A stretch of DNA of 7,250 bases from the NCBI GenBank assembly GCA_028678445.1, contig JAJRDJ010000251.1, positions 1 through 7,250 on the forward strand, read 5' to 3'. Made by a program: the position numbers and the translations under genes. This DNA comes from Methylococcaceae bacterium (GTDB lineage Bacteria > Pseudomonadota > Gammaproteobacteria > Methylococcales > Methylococcaceae). A model generated the notes under the pieces. That model saw nothing but the letters and a program-made list of their open reading frames with translations. It ran no database searches and had not been told where the DNA came from. This document shows positions 1 through 7,003 of the stretch, one piece after another; within the stretch, counting starts at the first letter, position 1, and each line of letters begins with the position of its first letter.

Positions 1-1658
1 ATTCGCAAGAATCCCGCCGCCAGTTCGAAGGTTTTCCCGCCGAACCGGGGTATTTTCTTCAGGTCCTCGCGGGACTGAAACGGGCCGTTCTGGTCACGGA
101 AGTCGATGATGTTCTGGCTGAGGGTCGCCGACAGGCCCGAGACATACCGCAGCAACGAACTTGAAGCCGTGTTGACGTCCACCCCAACGGCATTGACGCA
201 ATCCTCCACCACAGCGTCCAGACTTTTCGCGAGGCGCGACTGATTGACGTCGTGCTGATACTGGCCGACGCCGATCGCCTTGGGGTCGATCTTGACCAGC
301 TCCGCCAGTGGGTCCTGCAGACGGCGGGCGATGGACACCGCCCCGCGCAGAGACACATCGACCTCAGGGAATTCGCGGGCAGCCAGCTCGGAGGCAGAAT
401 AGACCGAGGCCCCGGCTTCCGAAACGACGATCCGGGTCATGCCTAGCTCCGGATGGCCCTTGATGAGATCGGCTGCCAGTTGGTCGGTCTCCCGGGACGC
501 CGTGCCGTTACCAATGGCGATCAGGTCGACACCGTGCCTTGCCGCCAGCCCGGCCAGTACGGCGATGGATTGGTCCCATTCATTGCGTGGGGCGTGCGGG
601 TAAATGGTTGCGGTTTCCAGCAGTTTGCCGGTGTTATCGACTACCGCGACCTTGACGCCGGTACGAAGACCCGGATCGAGGCCGAGGGTAGCGCGCGGTC
701 CCGCCGGCGCGGCCAGCAGCAAATCCTTGAGATTGAGTGAAAAAACGCGGATGGCCTCCTCTTCCGCCGCCTCTTTGAGGCGTTGTTTCAGGTCCAGCTC
801 CAAGCGTGGGAAAAGCTTGATCTTCCAAGCAAGTCGCGCGCACTCGCCTAGCCAGCGATCCGCCGGACGACCCCGATTGGCGATGCCTTCCTGCTGTCTG
901 ATGATTCTTTGGGCAGCTTCATGCGCGGCGTCCTTATCCCGGCTCGGCTGCAGTTTCACCTCAAGGAGGTCCTCGTTTTGCCCCCGGTAGAGCGCCAAGG
1001 CCCGATGTGACGGGATTTTTGCGATAGCTTCATCGTAATCGAAATAATCCTGAAATTTGGCCCCAGCAGCCTCCTTGCCGACCACTACCCGTGAAGTCAA
1101 GATACCCTCCCGCCAAATCGTTTCGCGGATCCCGGCTACTGTGGCGGGGTTCTCGGCAAAGCGCTCCATAAGAATCTGGCGAGCCCCTTCCAAGGCCGCC
1201 GCCGCATCCGAAATACCCAGATCGGGCTTGAGGTATTTCCCCGCTTCATTTTCCGGCTGGAGCTCGGGATCAACCAGCAAAGCTAGCGCCAACGGCTCCA
1301 GCCCCGCTTCGCGGGCTATTTGAGCCTTGGTGCGGCGCTTGGGTTTGTAGGGAAGGTACTGGTCCTCGAGCTGCGTTTTGGTGTCCGCCGTGAGTAGAGC
1401 CTGCTCCACTTCGGGAGTGAGCTTCCCTTGCTCGCGAATGCTATCGAGTACCGTACGGCGGCGATCTTCCAATTGCCGGAGATATACGAGCCGGGTTTCA
1501 AGGTTGCGCAACTGAGTATCGTCGAGCCCCGCGGTAGCTTCTTTCCGGTACCGTGCGATGAAAGGCACGGTGGCACCCTCATCGAGTAACTGAATGGCGG
1601 ACTGAGCCTGACTGGTTTTGATGCTGAGTTCCTGGGCAATACGATGAGCAATTTCCAT
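1..1658 (-). CDS. tex: Tex (YhgF) family RNA-binding transcription accessory protein, C-terminus cut by the window edge
   Basis: My translation gives 552 codons with no stop, running off the left edge. E. coli Tex/YhgF is about 770 residues, so roughly the last 220, including the S1 RNA-binding domain, lie outside. The N-terminal Tex domain shows VPFIARYRKE at 31-40 and YLPYKPKRRT at 101-110. The YqgF/RNase H-like domain begins near LGLDPGLRTG (325-334) and continues through IGNGTASRE (382-390) and SEAGASVYSASELA (413-426). AIGVGQYQHDV at 471-481 leads into the helix-hairpin-helix region, which reaches the edge. Identity to E. coli is high throughout. The start is firm: a TGA lies in frame four codons upstream (1668-1670) and no other start codon lies between. 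I see no Shine-Dalgarno sequence before it; the leader is A/T-rich. In the family, Tex is a cytoplasmic nucleic-acid-binding protein that affects transcription and, in some species, toxin or virulence gene expression. Its precise biochemical role is not settled. The gene follows the secF terminator, so it probably has its own promoter, but I could not identify one. Confidence 0.97.
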   Translation of the reverse strand, partial: MEIAHRIAQELSIKTSQAQSAIQLLDEGATVPFIARYRKEATAGLDDTQLRNLETRLVYLRQLEDRRRTVLDSIREQGKLTPEVEQALLTADTKTQLEDQYLPYKPKRRTKAQIAREAGLEPLALALLVDPELQPENEAGKYLKPDLGISDAAAALEGARQILMERFAENPATVAGIRETIWREGILTSRVVVGKEAAGAKFQDYFDYDEAIAKIPSHRALALYRGQNEDLLEVKLQPSRDKDAAHEAAQRIIRQQEGIANRGRPADRWLGECARLAWKIKLFPRLELDLKQRLKEAAEEEAIRVFSLNLKDLLLAAPAGPRATLGLDPGLRTGVKVAVVDNTGKLLETATIYPHAPRNEWDQSIAVLAGLAARHGVDLIAIGNGTASRETDQLAADLIKGHPELGMTRIVVSEAGASVYSASELAAREFPEVDVSLRGAVSIARRLQDPLAELVKIDPKAIGVGQYQHDVNQSRLAKSLDAVVEDCVNAVGVDVNTASSSLLRYVSGLSATLSQNIIDFRDQNGPFQSREDLKKIPRFGGKTFELAAGFLR

Positions 1659-1711
1659 GAAAAAGTTTCAATAATTGGCAACGAATCAGCGAGCAGGTTA
1701 CCCGAATAGCA

Positions 1712-1736
1712 AAAAGGCCACACTATGCGGCCTTTT
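1712..1736 (-). terminator. Intrinsic terminator closing the tgt-yajC-secDF operon
   Basis: A perfect 8-bp stem (AAAAGGCC at 1712-1719 with GGCCTTTT at 1729-1736) encloses a 9-base loop. On the minus strand the stem ends in a run of five T (1715-1711), starting 20 bases after the secF stop codon. This is the standard shape of a rho-independent terminator. The other strand also has a four-T arm, so weak bidirectional action is possible, but no plus-strand gene needs it. Further bases CCCG (1701-1704) and CGGG (1737-1740) could add an outer stem across a bulge. The gene after it is tex, starting 54 bases further on. Confidence 0.85.
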
Positions 1737-1756
1737 CGGGTGAGTTGAAAGCCTGA

Positions 1757-2704
1757 TCAGGGACGGCCGTCGGCAGCGCCCTCCTTTTCTGGAACCAGCA
1801 TGTCGGCTCTGCTGACGCCCAGTTTGTAAGCCAGTGCGGTGGCGACATAGATTGACGAATACGTCCCTACAAAAATGCCCACCACCAGCGCCAGGCCAAA
1901 ATTCCTGAGTACCTCGCCGCCCCAGATCGCCATGGCAAGGGCGGTCAGTAAGGTCAGAAACGAGGTCATCAGGGTTCGGCCCAGAGTTTCATTGATGGAA
2001 AGATTGATCACATCCAGGGTTTCGGCACGGCGAATCTTCCGGAAGTTTTCACGGACACGGTCGAATACCACGATGGTGTCGTTCAGCGAGTAACCCATAA
2101 TCGTCAGGACGGCCGCGAGTACGGTCAGGTCAAAATCCAGCTGCAGTACGGAAAAGAACCCCAAAATCATGGTGATATCGTGCAGGGTTGCCAGAATGGC
2201 GCCCAGAGAAAAGCGGTATTCAAAACGCCATGCTACATAAATCAGGATGAAGAAGGTCGCGGCAATCAGCGCGATCACGCTGCCCTCGACTAGGTCGTCG
2301 CCCACTTGCGGACCCACGAACTCTACCCGTCGAATATCAGGCTGGTCATTGGGGTCCTTGTTGAGCGCGTCCATGACCTTGGCACGCAAGGCCATGCCGT
2401 CCTCGCCTTTTTTCAACGGTGCCAGCCGGATCAGCACATCCTTCGAGGTGCCAAAATTTTGCACCATGGGATTCTCGAAGCCGGCGCCTTCGAGTTCGGC
2501 ACGAATGGCATTGAGATCGACGGTGTTCCGGTATCCCGCCTCGACTACCGTGCCCCCGGTAAAGTCGACCGCGAAGTTCAGGCCATTCCAGGCGAGCGAG
2601 GCAATGGCGGCAATACTCAGGATCAGGGAGGCGACAACGGCGACGCTCCGCCACTTCATGAAATCGATGTGATAAGGCCGACGCGCGGTGGTTTGTGGTG
2701 ACAA
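1757..2704 (-). CDS. secF: Protein translocase subunit SecF
   Basis: SecF is an inner-membrane protein that pairs with SecD beside SecYEG and uses the proton gradient to help pull exported proteins across. The 315 residues compare with 323 in E. coli. Visible hallmarks are DFTGG at 47-51 after the first membrane helix (about 19-39), EFVGPQVG at 128-135 before helix 2 (about 141-159), and GYSLNDTIVVFDRVREN at 204-220, the conserved transmembrane segment 4 motif with Asp209 and Asp215. NFRKIRR follows. Helices 5 and 6 lie near 243-262 and 267-292. The start is a TTG. A TAA lies two codons upstream in frame, so no earlier start exists. A good GAGGAG lies 9 bases before the TTG. The alternative ATG at codon 16 (2659) would remove the DFMKW segment, which E. 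coli SecF also has as DFMRW. The gene lies 56 bases after secD and is followed by a terminator, so it is the last gene of the operon. Confidence 0.98.
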   Translation of the reverse strand: MSPQTTARRPYHIDFMKWRSVAVVASLILSIAAIASLAWNGLNFAVDFTGGTVVEAGYRNTVDLNAIRAELEGAGFENPMVQNFGTSKDVLIRLAPLKKGEDGMALRAKVMDALNKDPNDQPDIRRVEFVGPQVGDDLVEGSVIALIAATFFILIYVAWRFEYRFSLGAILATLHDITMILGFFSVLQLDFDLTVLAAVLTIMGYSLNDTIVVFDRVRENFRKIRRAETLDVINLSINETLGRTLMTSFLTLLTALAMAIWGGEVLRNFGLALVVGIFVGTYSSIYVATALAYKLGVSRADMLVPEKEGAADGRP

Positions 2705-2713
2705 GGCTTAGTA

Positions 2714-2719
2714 CTCCTC
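2714..2719 (-). promoter_or_regulatory. Ribosome binding site of secF, supporting a TTG start
   Basis: The minus strand reads GAGGAG here, 9 bases before the TTG at 2704-2702, in the secD-secF gap. An in-frame TAA at 2710-2708 sits between this site and the TTG, which rules out any start further upstream. No comparable site precedes the internal ATG at 2659. Together these support TTG as the real initiation codon. Confidence 0.75.
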
Positions 2720-2760
2720 GAATGGGTGGCGACCTGAATGATCGGGAAATCTGGTCCAGG

Positions 2761-4602
2761 CTAGATCGACAGTTTGGCGGCGCGCCTTTGTCCGTAAATG
2801 AAATTGACCATCATGCGGGTGCAGCTGACCGCCGTGAACAGAGAGGTAATGATGCCGATGGTCAGGGTCACGGCGAAGCCCTTGACCGGACCCGAGCCGA
2901 TACCGAAGAGCATGATGGCGGCGATGAGATTGGTGACATGCGAGTCCCAGATCGTGGCAAAGGCCCGGTCGAATCCGGCATAAATGGCCGACTGTGGCGA
3001 GGTTCCGTTCCGTAGCTCTTCCTTGATGCGCTCATAGATCAGTACGTTGGCGTCAACCGCCATGCCGACTGTGAGTGTGATACCGGCGATACCCGGGAGC
3101 GTGAGGGTGGCCTGCATGGCGGATAAAATGGCCAGGATCAGCGCCACGTTGAACAGCAGGGTCAGGTTGGCAACAATGCCGAAAACCTTGTAATACAGCA
3201 AAACCACCACCGCGACCATGGCAAAGCCGATCATGAAGGACCGTAGGCCTTGCGCGATATTTTCCTTGCCGAGGCTCGGACCCACGGTGCGTTCCTCGAC
3301 GATATCGACCGGCGCCGCGAGGGCGCCCGATCTGAGCAGCAAGGACAAATTACGCGCTTCATCGGTACCATCCAGCCCGCTGATCTGAAAGCGCTTGCTG
3401 AAGCGGTCGCGGATGGTGGCGATATTGATGACTTCCTCGACCGTCTTCTTGCTGGTAACTTTCTGTCCGCCGACTTCCTTGGTTTCGGTCTTATTCTCGA
3501 TATAGACTACCGCCATGGGCTTGTTGATGTTTTCCTTGGTGGTATCCGCCATCTTGCGGGCGCCCGGACCATTCAGGGTAATAAATACCGCAGCGGAGCC
3601 AGATTGCTGCTCCAGACCCGATGATGCATCGATAATCTGGTCACCCGTCACGATAACCTTACGTTGCAGCAGGACCGGCTTGCCTTGGCGATCCTTGTAC
3701 AGTCGTGAACCAATTGGGGTCTTGGTCTCGTCGGTCGGCACCGGGTGCTCGGTATCGACCATGCGGAACTCCAGGGTTGCGGTGGCGCCGAGGATTTCCT
3801 TGGCGCGGGCGGTATCTTGCACGCCCGGCAGTTGAACCACGATCCGATCTTCACCCTGCTGCTGGATGACCGGCTCGGCGACACCCAGTTCGTTGACCCG
3901 ATTACGCAGGGTGGTGATGTTCTGCGCGACGGCTAGCCGCCGAATCTCGCGATTTTCCACATCCGTCATGCGCCCCGTGAGCACAGTGTCGGTTTGCTGG
4001 AATAACAGTCCGCGTATCTCGCGTTTGAGCGTGGTTTCAGCCTGTCCCAGGGTGCCGGGATCCTGAAACTTGACCTCCACGGCATGGTCGTTGCGCTCTA
4101 CCGAGAGATATCGGATCTTATTGTCCCGCAGCAAGGTTCGGATATCCTCCGCGTAGCGATCTTCAGCCTGCTTGATGGCAGCCTCCATGTCCACCTGCAT
4201 CATGAAATGCACGCCCCCGCGCAAGTCCAGCCCCAGGTACATGGGTGCCGCCCCAATACTGCGCAACCAGGCGGGCGTGGCCGGTGCCAGGTTCAACGCT
4301 ACCGTGAACTTCTCAGCCAGGACACCTTTCAGCGCGTCGGAGGCTTTCAGCTGAGCATCGGTATCGGCGAACCGGATGAGTAACCGCTTTTCGTGCAATT
4401 CGACAGCTTTGGGTTGCAAGCCGGCATCGCTCAACACTTTTTCAGCTTGCGTCACCAGTTTCTGGTCCAGGGTTTCGCCTCGGGATGGTGAAAGCTGTAC
4501 GGATGGATCCTCGCCGAAGAAATTTGGCAGTGAATACACCACGGCCATGGCGAGAATTACAATAATAAGGATGTTTTTCCAGAGTGGAAAATGATTACGC
4601 AT
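2761..4602 (-). CDS. secD: Protein translocase subunit SecD
   Basis: SecD is the larger partner of SecF in the proton-driven accessory complex of the Sec translocon. It has a large periplasmic domain that is thought to hold the emerging substrate. The 613 residues match E. coli (615). A first membrane helix is visible at about 9-25. The conserved LGLDLRGGVHF begins at 123, and a long periplasmic region follows up to about 437. RTVGPSLG at 438-445 precedes the five-helix membrane domain (near 453-472, 478-495, 502-522, 555-570 and 576-598). GMAVDANVLIYERIKEE at 513-529 carries Asp517, equivalent to the essential E. coli Asp519. The ATG start matches the family N-terminus. The Shine-Dalgarno sequence is weak, with only an AGG 8 bases upstream. 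The gene lies 55 bases after yajC and 56 before secF. I found no arrest-peptide gene such as secM or vemP in the gap upstream. Confidence 0.99.
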   Translation of the reverse strand: MRNHFPLWKNILIIVILAMAVVYSLPNFFGEDPSVQLSPSRGETLDQKLVTQAEKVLSDAGLQPKAVELHEKRLLIRFADTDAQLKASDALKGVLAEKFTVALNLAPATPAWLRSIGAAPMYLGLDLRGGVHFMMQVDMEAAIKQAEDRYAEDIRTLLRDNKIRYLSVERNDHAVEVKFQDPGTLGQAETTLKREIRGLLFQQTDTVLTGRMTDVENREIRRLAVAQNITTLRNRVNELGVAEPVIQQQGEDRIVVQLPGVQDTARAKEILGATATLEFRMVDTEHPVPTDETKTPIGSRLYKDRQGKPVLLQRKVIVTGDQIIDASSGLEQQSGSAAVFITLNGPGARKMADTTKENINKPMAVVYIENKTETKEVGGQKVTSKKTVEEVINIATIRDRFSKRFQISGLDGTDEARNLSLLLRSGALAAPVDIVEERTVGPSLGKENIAQGLRSFMIGFAMVAVVVLLYYKVFGIVANLTLLFNVALILAILSAMQATLTLPGIAGITLTVGMAVDANVLIYERIKEELRNGTSPQSAIYAGFDRAFATIWDSHVTNLIAAIMLFGIGSGPVKGFAVTLTIGIITSLFTAVSCTRMMVNFIYGQRRAAKLSI

Positions 4603-4657
4603 GGTGGCTGCCTGTGAGCGCGACGTCCTGGAGATTCAGCAAGTGGGTGAACTGAGC

Positions 4658-5008
4658 TCAGGGTTTGTCGGATTTTTTCCGGGTTTTATAGGTGCCCTTT
4701 GGGAGCAGGGAAGCAACGGCATTGCGTTGGACATGGACGAGGACGTTGTCGGACAGTTCAAGCTGAACGAAATTCTCATCCAGATCCACCACCCGGCCCA
4801 GCAAGCCGCCGGTAGTAATCACTTCACTGCCCTTGTTCAGAGCCTCGACCATCTTTTTGTGTTCCTTGGTTTTTCGCTGCTGGGGCAGGATGAACAGGAA
4901 AAAGAAGGCCAGCATGATGCCGACAGGCAGAATCAAGCCAACCAATCCGGGATCCTGAGCCGCGGCTGGACCCGCTTCGGCTAAGGCGTCGGTGATGAAA
5001 AAACCCAT
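4658..5008 (-). CDS. yajC: YajC, small membrane subunit of the Sec accessory complex
   Basis: YajC is a small single-pass inner-membrane protein that co-purifies with SecD and SecF. It is not essential in E. coli and its exact role is unclear. The 116 residues (E. coli 110) open with MGFFITDALA, close to the E. coli MSFFISDAVA. An Ala/Pro-rich stretch follows, then one membrane helix at about 22-41, the typical PQQRKTKEHKKM at 42-53, and a cytoplasmic beta-rich domain with GSEVITTGGLLGRV at 60-73 and LLPKGTYK near the end. The ATG is preceded by GAGGA at 5017-5021 with 8-base spacing, a good ribosome binding site. The gene starts 36 bases after the tgt stop, with a small hairpin between them, and lies 55 bases before secD. 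Confidence 0.98.
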   Translation of the reverse strand: MGFFITDALAEAGPAAAQDPGLVGLILPVGIMLAFFFLFILPQQRKTKEHKKMVEALNKGSEVITTGGLLGRVVDLDENFVQLELSDNVLVHVQRNAVASLLPKGTYKTRKKSDKP

Positions 5009-5026
5009 AGTGATAGTCCTCGTCTA

Positions 5027-5043
5027 CGGCGGTAAAGCCGCCG
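5027..5043 (-). other. Short GC-rich hairpin between tgt and yajC
   Basis: CGGCGG (5027-5032) and CCGCCG (5038-5043) form a perfect 6-bp GC stem around a 5-base loop. It begins right after the tgt stop codon and ends 5 bases before the yajC ribosome binding site. No T-run follows on the minus strand (the next bases are TAGACG), so it is not a standard terminator. It could protect the 3' end of a processed tgt message, pause polymerase, or be incidental. Confidence 0.45.
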
Positions 5044-5044
5044 A

Positions 5045-6160
5045 TTATGCCACAAAAGACGCATTACTTTCGCGTTGGCGGTAGAAGTCCGTCACGAAAT
5101 CAGCCAGTGTACCCGCGGCAATGGCGGTTCTGAGACCGGCCATGAGTTCCTGGTAGTAATACAGGTTATGGATGGTGTTGAGCCGGGCACCGAGGATTTC
5201 TCCACATTTGTCGAGGTGCCTAAGATAGGCGCGGCTGTAATGGTGGCAGGTGTAACAGCCGCAAGCTCCATCCAGCGGGCGGGTATCGTCCCGATAAGTG
5301 TTATTGCGGATGCGGAGGGTCCCGAAACGGGTGAAGAGATGTCCATTGCGGGCATTGCGGGTCGGCATGACGCAATCAAACATGTCGATGCCGGCGCACA
5401 CCGCTTCCACGATATCTTCGGGGGTGCCGACACCCATCAGATAGCGCGGTTTGTCGGCGGGCAAAGTCGGCACCACCGCACTGAGTATGCGCGCCCGGTC
5501 TTCCTTGGGTTCCCCCACCGACAAGCCGCCAATGGCATAGCCGTCAAACCCGAGCGACTGCAAACCGGCGGATGATGCGCGCCGCAAATCCTCATACACG
5601 CCGCCCTGGACGATGGCGAAGAGCGCCGCATCGCTATCACCGTGCGCGTTCCGGCTCCGTTCCGCCCAGCGCAGTGAGAGCTGCATCGAATCTCGAGCCT
5701 GCTCATATGTAGCCGGATAGGGGGTGCATTCATCAAAAATCATGACGATGTCAGATCCCAGCTCGCGCTGCACGGCCATGGATTCCTCCGGCCCCAGGAA
5801 AACAGCATCACCGTTGATGGGTGATTGAAAACGGACACCCGCCTCGCTGATTTTGCGCATAGCGCCCAGGCTGAAAACCTGGAAGCCTCCCGAGTCCGTC
5901 AGGATGGGTCCGCTCCAGTGCATGAAGTCATGCAGGTCGCCATGCTTGCGGATGATCTCCGTACCCGGCCGCAGCATCAGATGGAAGGTATTGCCCAGGA
6001 TGATCTCGGCGCCTATGGCGCGGAGTTCCTCTGGCGTCATGGCCTTGACCGTGCCATAGGTACCCACCGGCATGAAGGCCGGGGTCTGGACCTTGCCACG
6101 TTGAAACGCCAGTTCACCGCGACGCGCAGAACCGTCAGTGCTGGAGACGTTGAATAGCAT
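5045..6160 (-). CDS. tgt: Queuine tRNA-ribosyltransferase (tRNA-guanine transglycosylase)
   Basis: Tgt swaps guanine-34 in the anticodon of Asp, Asn, His and Tyr tRNAs for the queuosine precursor preQ1. From the ATG at 6160 the protein has 371 residues (E. coli 375). The opening MLFNVSSTDGSARRGEL aligns directly with the E. coli N-terminus. Catalytic Asp89 lies in ILTDSGGFQVF, the substrate-binding DECTPYP starts at Asp143, and the nucleophile is Asp262 in DMFDCVMPTRNARNG. The zinc ligands are Cys300, Cys302, Cys305 and His331, each offset by two from E. coli. All key residues are intact. The frame is open to a GTG at 6253, but that extension has no family counterpart and overlaps the promoter candidate. 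There is no clear Shine-Dalgarno sequence before the ATG. tgt is the first gene of the operon with yajC, secD and secF. queA, its frequent upstream partner, is not here. Confidence 0.98.
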   Translation of the reverse strand: MLFNVSSTDGSARRGELAFQRGKVQTPAFMPVGTYGTVKAMTPEELRAIGAEIILGNTFHLMLRPGTEIIRKHGDLHDFMHWSGPILTDSGGFQVFSLGAMRKISEAGVRFQSPINGDAVFLGPEESMAVQRELGSDIVMIFDECTPYPATYEQARDSMQLSLRWAERSRNAHGDSDAALFAIVQGGVYEDLRRASSAGLQSLGFDGYAIGGLSVGEPKEDRARILSAVVPTLPADKPRYLMGVGTPEDIVEAVCAGIDMFDCVMPTRNARNGHLFTRFGTLRIRNNTYRDDTRPLDGACGCYTCHHYSRAYLRHLDKCGEILGARLNTIHNLYYYQELMAGLRTAIAAGTLADFVTDFYRQRESNASFVA

Positions 6161-6190
6161 GGTAATTCTGATACGGAAACACTGTTGACC

Positions 6191-6203
6191 TGCCAGGCTG
6201 GCA
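6191..6203. repeat. Small inverted repeat in the tgt leader
   Basis: TGCCA (6191-6195) and TGGCA (6199-6203) form a perfect 5-bp inverted repeat with a 3-base centre, 31 bases upstream of the tgt ATG. It echoes the GGCCAG/CTGGCC arms of the larger repeat just upstream. It could be a weak operator or leader hairpin. At this size chance is a real alternative. Confidence 0.3.
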
Positions 6204-6212
6204 AGGCGTACG

Positions 6213-6234
6213 GGCCAGGGTATAGTGACTGGCC
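6213..6234. repeat. Inverted repeat overlapping the tgt promoter candidate
   Basis: GGCCAG (6213-6218) and CTGGCC (6229-6234) are perfect 6-bp arms separated by 10 bases. The spacer holds the candidate -10 element, so a dimeric regulator bound here would cover the promoter. As RNA it could also form a hairpin. It lacks a T-run and is therefore not an intrinsic terminator. A functional role is inference only. Confidence 0.35.
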
Positions 6235-6246
6235 GCTTCCATGCAA
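6219..6246 (-). promoter_or_regulatory. Weak sigma70-like promoter candidate for the tgt operon
   Basis: On the minus strand TTGCAT (6246-6241) and TATACC (6224-6219) lie 16 bases apart, giving partial matches to the -35 and -10 consensus. Transcription would start near 6212 and leave a leader of about 50 bases before tgt. The location, in the gap after the reductase gene, is the natural place for an operon promoter. The match is poor enough that the operon could instead be read through from upstream; I see no terminator after the reductase gene. Confidence 0.3.
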
Positions 6247-6265
6247 AAAGCACCTAGGAACGGGA

Positions 6266-7003
6266 TTAAAGCTTCAGCTTCCGGAATATAAACTCGGGTA
6301 TGGAACGTATCACCCACATGATGCCTCGCCAGAAAAACGGCAGATAAACCACCGTCTTGCGGCGATCAATCGCACGCACAATCCCTCTTGCAACCGTGTC
6401 CGCGCTGGCCCAGAGTGGTCCTTTATTGAAATCCCGGGTCATCGGCGTATCAACGAAGCCGGGTTTGATGGTGACCACGGCAACACCGGATTTGGCGAGT
6501 CGCTGCCGCAACCCGGACAGGAAGGTGGAGACCATCGCCTTGGCGCTGCCATACACATAGTTACTCTGCCGCCCCCGATCACCGGCCACCGAAGAGATGA
6601 CCACCAAGGTGCCCGCGCCCCGCTGCTCGAAACGGTTCGCGATCAGGGTCGCGAGGCTAATCACCGACAGGGCATTGGTGCGGATTTCTTCCAGTGTCAA
6701 CTCGACCGATGCCGCGCAAGCCTGTTGATCCGGCAGGGTTCCGTGAGCGATCAACACGGTATCCAGCCCACCCAGGTCCGCCTCGGCGCGCTCGAGCATA
6801 CCTGCATGGGCGGCAAAGTCATTGGCGTCCATGGGGAAACCGATAACTTTCGGGCAACCGCGTATCTTCAGGTCATCCACCACCCCTTGCAGCCGGTCCG
6901 CGTTTCTCGCCACCAGAAACAGGTAATCGCCGCGCTGGGCATAAAGGCGCGCCACCGCCTCGGCAATGGCGGATGTCGCCCCGACTATCAGTATCTTTCT
7001 CAT
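6266..7003 (-). CDS. DprE2-like short-chain dehydrogenase/reductase
   Basis: This 245-residue protein is a classical-size NAD(P)-dependent short-chain reductase. The nucleotide-binding turn is GATSAIA at 8-14, where the usual second and third glycines are alanines. The catalytic set is complete: Ser138 in VVISSVAG, then Tyr151 and Lys155 in YGSAKAM. KPGFVDTPM at 180-188 follows. The C-terminus IRSIPEFIFRKLKL closely resembles the end of mycobacterial DprE2 (RHIPRSIFRKL), and RQSNYVYGS also resembles the DprE2 active-site region. DprE2 reduces the 2-keto intermediate made by DprE1, giving polyprenyl-phospho-arabinose. The upstream neighbour looks like DprE1, which strengthens the assignment. 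The ATG at 7003 is chosen because the Rossmann fold begins here and GGAGGA lies just ahead. Its ATG overlaps the TGA of the oxidoreductase gene, so the two are probably translationally coupled. The substrate in this organism is inferred; other lipid-linked sugars are possible. Confidence 0.88.
   Translation of the reverse strand: MRKILIVGATSAIAEAVARLYAQRGDYLFLVARNADRLQGVVDDLKIRGCPKVIGFPMDANDFAAHAGMLERAEADLGGLDTVLIAHGTLPDQQACAASVELTLEEIRTNALSVISLATLIANRFEQRGAGTLVVISSVAGDRGRQSNYVYGSAKAMVSTFLSGLRQRLAKSGVAVVTIKPGFVDTPMTRDFNKGPLWASADTVARGIVRAIDRRKTVVYLPFFWRGIMWVIRSIPEFIFRKLKL

Noticed and set aside
252..1323. Several overlapping plus-strand open frames of 60-130 codons
   Set aside because: All are antisense to the uninterrupted tex frame and show no domain or plausible ribosome binding site.
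1316..1723. A 135-codon minus-strand open frame starting near the terminator
   Set aside because: It is out of frame with tex, whose conserved protein occupies the same DNA. Its Ser/Arg/Pro-rich translation resembles nothing known.
4603..4657. A possible secM- or vemP-like arrest peptide or leader upstream of secD
   Set aside because: The gap is only 55 bases and contains no small reading frame with a signal sequence or arrest motif.
3250..4984. Plus-strand open frames of about 100-130 codons opposite secD and yajC
   Set aside because: They are shadows of strongly conserved genes; their compositions follow the complement of the coding frame and they carry no family motif.
6161..6253. A 31-residue N-terminal extension of Tgt from a GTG at 6253
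   Set aside because: The E. coli N-terminus aligns from the ATG at 6160. The extension has no ribosome binding site and overlaps the promoter candidate.
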